Origin: DASRCB01 sp035653295
GTDB taxonomy: Bacteria > Acidobacteriota > Terriglobia > Bryobacterales > Bryobacteraceae
DNA length: 10,507 bases
Reading direction: 5' to 3'
NCBI GenBank assembly: GCA_035653295.1
Contig: DASRCB010000017.1
Coordinates: 1 to 10,507 of the forward strand
Part shown: piece by piece, positions 5,687 to 10,507 of the stretch
How the letters are laid out: every line of letters starts with the position of its first letter
Position numbering within the stretch: the stretch's first letter is position 1
Made by a program: the position numbers and the translations under genes
Notes under the pieces: model-generated
What the model was told of the DNA's origin: nothing
The model's input: only the letters and a program-made list of their open reading frames with translations
Databases searched by the model: none

Positions 5687-7087
5687 TCAGGTCTGGCCCC
5701 AGCCGCCGCCCAGAGCGCGATACAGCTGCACAACCGAGAGCAGTTCATCACGGCGGATTCGCGCCAGTGATAACTCGCCCTGGAAGCGATTCCGTTCTGC
5801 GTCGAGCACCTGAAGATAGCTGTCGAGACCACCCTTGTAGCGCATCTGCGCAAGGCGGTCGGCGTCTTCCAGAGCCTGCACGTACAACTCCAGCTGCTTC
5901 CGCTGCTCGAGGTTCTTCTGGTGATCGATCAGCGCGTCGGAGACCTCGCGGAAACCGTTCTGAATGGCCTTCTGGTAGGTGGCGATCATCTCCTGCCGGG
6001 TGGCTTCGGTCAGGTGCACGTTACTGCGAATCCTGCCGGCGTTGAAGATCGACAGATCGCCCACCGGCGTGATGGCCCACTGGCGCGCGGGGCCGGTGAA
6101 CAGCGATGACAGCGACCGGCTCTGGCCCCCAAGGAATCCGGTAAGGGAGATCTGCGGAAACCACAACGCCTTTGCGGCGCCGATTTCAGCGTTGGCGGCG
6201 ATCAGGTTGTCTTCGGCTTCGCGAATATCCGGCCGCCGCTCCAGCAGGGAGGAAGGCAGCCCGGCAGGTATGGTGGCGAACTCGGGCAGATCGCCCAGTT
6301 TTCTGTCGCGCGATATTGTCCCGGGATTCCGGCCGAGAAGTACGCTCAGGTTATTCTCGGTTTCGCCGAGCTGGCGCTCGGTGGCGGCGATCTGCGCCGT
6401 GGCGGTATAGAGGAGCTCCTGCGCCTGGCGCACATCCAGCGCGGTCACCGCGCCGCGCTGATGCCTGAGTTCCGTGAGCTTCAGACCGTTCTCGGCGATG
6501 TCACGAGTGTTGCGGGCGATTTCGAGTTCGCGATCGAGCTCCAGCAGGTTCAGGTAATCGGTGGTGACATCGGCAATGACTGTCGTAATCACGCCGTGCC
6601 GCGCTTCCTCACTGGCCAGATACTGGGCGCGAGCGGATTCCTTCAGTCGCCGCAGACGCCCCCAAACGTCCAGCTCCCAGGAGAGCTGAAAACCGACCTG
6701 CGAATAACTCGAGGCGAGGTCCGCGCCGGGCGGAACGAAGGTAAACGCGCCGATGGACGAGGTTCGCTGGGATTCATACGAGCCAACGGCATCGACCGAC
6801 GGGAACAGGTTGGAGCGAACGATGCCGTACTGACTGCGCGCTTCCAGCACGCGCGCGGCGGCGATCCTGACGTCGTTGTTCTGGGTGACTGCAACTCTGA
6901 GCAGCGCGCTCAGCGCCGGGTCGTGATAGAGGTCGAACGGGGTCAGATCGGCCACCGAGGTTGCACTCGGCGCGGGCGCGCCGCGGAACTGGCCCGGCAC
7001 GGTCACCGGAGGCCGCTTGTAGTTCGGCCCCACGGCACAGCTCGCGAACAGCAGCGCAGCGGCGGGGATGATGATCAGGCGCTTCAC
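5687..7087 (-). CDS. RND efflux outer membrane lipoprotein, NodT/OprM family
   Basis: This 466-residue protein is the outer membrane channel of a tripartite efflux system: a trimeric TolC-like tunnel carrying substrate from pump and adaptor through the outer membrane. A lipoprotein signal with lipobox FASC puts the acylated cysteine at residue 17, followed by the family's AVGPNYKRP. Two outer membrane efflux repeats occupy about 60-250 and 280-460. SWELDVWGRLRR (136-147) and LLERRPDIREAE (281-292) are diagnostic NodT motifs, and YKGGLDSYLQVLDAERNR (417-434) is the usual final helix-turn. Length is normal for OprM-type proteins. Start is GTG 7087, overlapping the pump stop codon as GTGA, with GGGAG at 7095-7099 seven bases before it. 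The overlap shows co-translation with the pump. Substrates cannot be inferred. Confidence 0.96.
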   Translation of the reverse strand: MKRLIIIPAAALLFASCAVGPNYKRPPVTVPGQFRGAPAPSATSVADLTPFDLYHDPALSALLRVAVTQNNDVRIAAARVLEARSQYGIVRSNLFPSVDAVGSYESQRTSSIGAFTFVPPGADLASSYSQVGFQLSWELDVWGRLRRLKESARAQYLASEEARHGVITTVIADVTTDYLNLLELDRELEIARNTRDIAENGLKLTELRHQRGAVTALDVRQAQELLYTATAQIAATERQLGETENNLSVLLGRNPGTISRDRKLGDLPEFATIPAGLPSSLLERRPDIREAEDNLIAANAEIGAAKALWFPQISLTGFLGGQSRSLSSLFTGPARQWAITPVGDLSIFNAGRIRSNVHLTEATRQEMIATYQKAIQNGFREVSDALIDHQKNLEQRKQLELYVQALEDADRLAQMRYKGGLDSYLQVLDAERNRFQGELSLARIRRDELLSVVQLYRALGGGWGQT

Positions 7088-10000
7088 TGGAGTGCTCCCA
7101 CGGCTTGCACGTCGTCAGTCTTCGCGGGCGCACGCCGGCGTTCGGCCAGGCGAATGACCACTACGAAACAGACGGGCACGGCAAAGATGGCCAGCAGCGT
7201 GGCCGAATTCATGCCGCCGAACACGGCAGTTCCGAGGGCATGCCGCGAAGCTGCGCCCGCGCCGCTGGCGAGCACCAGCGGCAGCACGCCGAGAATAAAC
7301 GCAAAAGAAGTCATCAGAATGGGCCGCAGGCGCAATTGCGCGGCTGCCAGCGCGGCATCGGCGGCGCCAACACCTTCATCACGGCGAAGCTTGGCGTATT
7401 CCACGATGAGGATGGCGTTCTTGGCCGCCAGCCCGATCAGCGTCACGACGCCGATCTGCGTGTACAGGTCGTAATCGTAGTGGCGCAGATACACCGCAAG
7501 CAGCGCGCCGAAAATTCCAAGCGGAACCGCAAGCAGCACGGCGAACGGAATCGACCAGCTTTCATACAGCGCCGCGAGAAAGAGGAAAACCAGCACTGCG
7601 GCGAGGCCGAACGTGTATTTTTCTTTTCCCTCCGAGAGCTTCTGCTGATAGACCGTTCCGGTCCACTCATATCCGTACCCCCTCGGAAGGGCCTTTTGCG
7701 CCACCTGTTCCATCGCGGCGGCGGCCTCGCCGGAGCTATAACCGGGCGCCGCCTGACCGAGAATGGTGATCGCGCGATACCGGTTATAGCGGTAGATGAC
7801 CTCGGGACCGCTCACCTGCTTCACGCTGGCGAGTGTCCCAAGCGGGACCATCTCGCCCAGTGAGCTGCGCACATAGAAGCGGTTGATGTCCTTCGCGTCA
7901 TCGCGGTAGTCGGCGTCGGCCTGCATGAGCACCTTCCAGGTTCGGCCGAAACGATTGAAGTCGTTCACGTACAGGCCGCCAAGGAACGTCTGCAGCGAGT
8001 CGTACACATCGTTAACCGGAATGCCCAGGGTCTGCGCCTTGTCGCTGTCCACGCTGACCTGGTATTCGGGGACGCTGTCGCGGAAGGTGCTGACCACCGT
8101 GCCGAGTTCGGGACGCTGGTGCGCCGCGGCAAGCAACGTATCCGCGGCACGAGAGAGGTCATCGATGCTTCCGCCGGCGCGATCCTCCAGCATGAACTGA
8201 AAGCCGCCCGAGGTTCCGAGTCCGAGGATGGGAGGCAGGCCGAATCCGAACGCAAATCCATCGCGCAGCTGGCGGAAGAATCCCATCTGCGCGTGTCCGA
8301 GAATGGCGTCGAACTGCGTGGCTTTCGATTTCCGCTCATCCCATGGCCGCAGGGTCCCGAAGATCGTGGCGACATTGGAATTGTTGGTTGAGGTCACGAA
8401 ATCAAGCCCGCCAAAAGTGGTCACGTAATCCACGCCGGGAGTTGTTTGAATCACGTTCTCAATCTGTCGTGCGGCGGCCTCGTTCCGCTCGATGGATGCA
8501 CCATCGGGCAGTCTTAGAGCAGCGAAGAACACGCCCTGATCTTCATCCGGCAGGAAGCCGGAGGGCAGCGCTTTGAACAGTAGTCCCGCGCCGATGTACA
8601 CCGCTGCGAGAGCGACGAGCGCGAGCGCCGCGCGCCGAATCAGAAGGGAGACGCCGGCGAGGTAGCGGTGCGTGGTCCAGTCGAATGCCTTGTTGAATCC
8701 CGCAAAGAAGCGCCCCAGCAGCCCGCGGCTCTGGCCTTTGGGGCGCAGGATCATCGCGCTCAGCGCGGGGCTGAGAGACAGCGCGCTGAAGGCGGACAGC
8801 AGTACGGAGGCGGCGATGGTGAGCGCGAACTGACGGTAGATCTGGCCGCTGATGCCGCCCAGAAAGGCCACAGGAATGAAGACCGCCGCCAGAATGCAGG
8901 CGATGGCCACCACCGGCCCCGAAACCAGTTCCATGGCGCGCAGCGTCGCTTCGCGGGGCGTCATGCCTTCGTCGAGGTTATGCTGCACGGCTTCGACCAC
9001 AACAATGGCGTCGTCCACGACCATTCCGATCGCCAGCACCAGCCCGAACATGCTGGTCATGTTGATACTGAACCCCAGCAGGGGAAACAGCGCGAACGTA
9101 CCCACGATCGAAACCGGAACCGTGAGCAGAGGAATCAGCGTGGCGCGCCAGTTCTGGAGGAAGATAAAGACCACGAGGACGACGAGAAGAATCGCCTCGA
9201 ACAAGGTGATGACCACCTCGCGGATGGAGGCGCGCACGAAGCGCGTGGCGTCATAGTTCACGTCGTAGCGAATACCCGCGGGGAAATCGCGGCTGGCCTG
9301 TTTCATGAAGGCAAGAACGCGATCGCCCGTTTCCACCGCATTCGCGCCGGGTGAGAGGAACACGATCACTACCGCGGCCGGCCTGCCGTTCAGGCGGCTG
9401 AAACTGGCGTAATCCTGCGCTCCCAGCGATGCATGTCCCAAATCGCGAATGCGCAGCAGCGAGCCATCGGGCTGCGCGCGAACCACTATGTCGTTGAACT
9501 GTTCCGGGGTTTCCAGGCGGCCCGCGGCGTTTACCGGATACTGAAAATCGGCGCCGCGATTTACGGGCGGTTCGCCAATTGCCCCCGCCGGATTTTGACG
9601 GTTCTGCGCCTGAATCGCATTGCTTACGTCGGTCGCGGTTACCCCCAGTTCGGCCATCTTGTCGGGATTGACCCAGAGGCGCATCCCGTAGTTCTGGAGC
9701 GCAGCCATACGGCAATCGCCCACGCCGGGCAGGCTGCCAATCTTATCCACCAGGTTGATCGTGGCGAAATTGTTGAGGAACAGAGAATCGTAACGGCCAT
9801 CCACGGAAGATACGGCGATGGCAAACAGGAACGCGGAGGAAACCTTCTTCACCGTCACGCCTTCGCGCTGCACCTCGGGCGGGAGCTGCGGCAGCGCGAC
9901 ACTCACCTTGTTCTGTACTTTGACCGTGGCGAGGTCGATGTCCGTGCCCAGCTCGAAGGTGACGTCGATCTGCATCTGCCCGTTGTTGGAGCTGCGCGAA

Positions 10001-10236
10001 AGAAAGTACAGCATGCCGTCCAGCCCCGTTAGTTGCTGCTCGATGGGCTGAGCGACGGTTTTCTCCAGGTCGAGCGAATTGCCGCCGCGATAGTTGGCCG
10101 TGATCTGCACGACCGGCGGCACCACCTCGGGATACGTGGCAATCGGAAGAGAGGGGATTGAAATCGCGCCCAGCAGGACGATGATGATCGCAATGGAAAT
10201 CGCGAAGACAGGTCGAGCGATGAAGAATCTGGCCAT
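7084..10236 (-). CDS. RND multidrug efflux pump, HAE1 family (AcrB/MexF-like inner membrane subunit)
   Basis: This 1050-residue proton-driven transporter of the inner membrane matches AcrB in length and order. It begins MARFFIARPVFA, the family's first membrane helix. VLAIGMVVDDAIVVVE (400-415) carries the proton-relay pair Asp408-Asp409; Lys939 in GLAAKNAILIVEYA and Arg971/Thr976 in RPILMTSFAFILG complete the relay, so the pump should be active. PNFYW-like and drug-pocket regions are replaced by family equivalents, including the GFGLPPILGLG switch-loop region (664-674). GAGAASRHALGTAVFGGM (992-1009) is the usual late motif. DGRYDSLFLNNFA (146-158) and GVGD (171-174) lean toward the MexF/OqxB branch, a weak inference. 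Residue 175 is Cys, where Val is usual. Start ATG 10236 has GGAGG (10244-10248) seven bases before it. It follows the adaptor by 14 bases and overlaps the outer membrane factor by four. Likely substrates are hydrophobic or amphiphilic compounds. Confidence 0.97.
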   Translation of the reverse strand: MARFFIARPVFAISIAIIIVLLGAISIPSLPIATYPEVVPPVVQITANYRGGNSLDLEKTVAQPIEQQLTGLDGMLYFLSRSSNNGQMQIDVTFELGTDIDLATVKVQNKVSVALPQLPPEVQREGVTVKKVSSAFLFAIAVSSVDGRYDSLFLNNFATINLVDKIGSLPGVGDCRMAALQNYGMRLWVNPDKMAELGVTATDVSNAIQAQNRQNPAGAIGEPPVNRGADFQYPVNAAGRLETPEQFNDIVVRAQPDGSLLRIRDLGHASLGAQDYASFSRLNGRPAAVVIVFLSPGANAVETGDRVLAFMKQASRDFPAGIRYDVNYDATRFVRASIREVVITLFEAILLVVLVVFIFLQNWRATLIPLLTVPVSIVGTFALFPLLGFSINMTSMFGLVLAIGMVVDDAIVVVEAVQHNLDEGMTPREATLRAMELVSGPVVAIACILAAVFIPVAFLGGISGQIYRQFALTIAASVLLSAFSALSLSPALSAMILRPKGQSRGLLGRFFAGFNKAFDWTTHRYLAGVSLLIRRAALALVALAAVYIGAGLLFKALPSGFLPDEDQGVFFAALRLPDGASIERNEAAARQIENVIQTTPGVDYVTTFGGLDFVTSTNNSNVATIFGTLRPWDERKSKATQFDAILGHAQMGFFRQLRDGFAFGFGLPPILGLGTSGGFQFMLEDRAGGSIDDLSRAADTLLAAAHQRPELGTVVSTFRDSVPEYQVSVDSDKAQTLGIPVNDVYDSLQTFLGGLYVNDFNRFGRTWKVLMQADADYRDDAKDINRFYVRSSLGEMVPLGTLASVKQVSGPEVIYRYNRYRAITILGQAAPGYSSGEAAAAMEQVAQKALPRGYGYEWTGTVYQQKLSEGKEKYTFGLAAVLVFLFLAALYESWSIPFAVLLAVPLGIFGALLAVYLRHYDYDLYTQIGVVTLIGLAAKNAILIVEYAKLRRDEGVGAADAALAAAQLRLRPILMTSFAFILGVLPLVLASGAGAASRHALGTAVFGGMNSATLLAIFAVPVCFVVVIRLAERRRAPAKTDDVQAVGALQ

Positions 10237-10243
10237 CGACGAT

Positions 10244-10248
10244 CCTCC
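10244..10248 (-). promoter_or_regulatory. Strong Shine-Dalgarno for the RND pump
   Basis: GGAGG on the minus strand lies seven bases before ATG 10236 and fixes this start. It is the strongest ribosome binding site in the window and sits within the 14-base gap after the adaptor stop, so the pump is initiated independently of the adaptor. Confidence 0.8.
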
Positions 10249-10250
10249 GT

Positions 10251-10507
10251 TTAGTTAATCGCCGCCTGCCTGGCGGCGGGCTGCCATGGGAGAGGAGTGA
10301 CGGGAGCGCCGGGGCGAATCAGCATCAGGCCCTCCACGATGACGCGATCGCCCGCTTTGAGCCCCTGGTCGATGATCGCGTTCGCGCCGGAGCGCCCGGC
10401 GATGACAACGCTCCGCGCCTGGGCAATGTTTCCTGGTCCAACGGTCAGCACCGACTGCACCCCCTGGAGCTCCTCCACGGCGCGCTGCGGAACCAGCAAG
10501 GCGTCCT
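10251..10507 (-). CDS. RND efflux periplasmic adaptor (membrane fusion protein, AcrA/MexE-like), C-terminal part only
   Basis: Only the last 84 codons or so are present; the N-terminus lies beyond the right edge. ALLVPQRAVEELQG is the typical strand pair leading out of the beta-barrel of AcrA-type adaptors. GLKAGDRVIVEGLMLIRPGAPV is the conserved membrane-proximal domain ending seen in nearly all RND adaptors, and the protein stops about 15 residues later (TAA at 10251-10253). Such adaptors are periplasmic, usually lipid-anchored, and link pump to outer membrane channel as a hexamer. It is the first visible gene of the efflux operon, so the promoter and any upstream regulator are outside the window. 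Confidence 0.93.
   Translation of the reverse strand, partial: DALLVPQRAVEELQGVQSVLTVGPGNIAQARSVVIAGRSGANAIIDQGLKAGDRVIVEGLMLIRPGAPVTPLPWQPAARQAAIN

Noticed and set aside
8668..9354. 228-codon plus-strand frame
   Set aside because: It is antisense to conserved membrane helices of the RND pump; its composition is dominated by His, Gln, Arg and Asp, as expected from reversed transmembrane codons.
1..10507. A hidden new defence, mobile or CRISPR-like system
   Set aside because: No tandem repeat array, transposase, integrase, reverse transcriptase, nuclease or toxin-antitoxin signature was seen on either strand; nearly all of the sequence is explained by recognisable families.

Overview
The window looks like chromosomal DNA of an Acidobacteriota member, probably of the Bryobacterales/Solibacter type. 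The main evidence is a PadR-family regulator coupled to a very long MacB/FtsX-type permease with an N-terminal prefix domain and two permease halves. That pair matches the 'acidobacterial duplicated orphan permease' (ADOP) and its dedicated PadR. High GC content and several GTG starts fit this. The assignment comes from protein families only and was not tested by alignment.

Left part (1-2107). A secreted HExxH metalloprotease with C-terminal TPR-like repeats reads leftward off the window edge. Forty bases away, a family 2 glycosyltransferase of the dolichyl/polyprenyl-phosphate glucosyltransferase type reads rightward. A perfect TATAAT sits 3 bp before its GTG codon and 6 bp before the next TTG, so the mRNA may be leaderless. 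A complete tRNA-His gene (anticodon GTG, encoded CCA) follows on the same strand.

Middle (2108-2555). This stretch appears less GC-rich than its surroundings and holds no convincing intact gene. On the minus strand it carries what looks like the C-terminal domain of a TonB-type energy transducer, with no signal or anchor region, a probable frameshift near 2440 and a missing conserved Trp. I read it as a decaying gene.

Right part (2556-10507), all on the minus strand. Transcription from the right edge passes through the end of an RND periplasmic adaptor, a full HAE1/AcrB-like RND pump, a NodT/OprM-type outer membrane lipoprotein, a PadR regulator and the ADOP permease. Pump and outer membrane factor overlap by 4 bases (GTGA). 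PadR and ADOP are 5 bases apart with a Shine-Dalgarno in the end of padR. A 45-base gap between the outer membrane factor and padR holds a candidate promoter and a 10-bp palindrome. The first three genes should form one tripartite efflux system spanning both membranes. The PadR-ADOP pair is either a separate unit or a distal part of the same operon.

I found no CRISPR array, transposase, phage gene, reverse transcriptase, toxin-antitoxin pair or other recognisable defence module. The window is mostly well-known families in a characteristic acidobacterial arrangement. The points most worth checking are the regulatory link between PadR and the efflux operon, the possible leaderless start and the TonB-like remnant.
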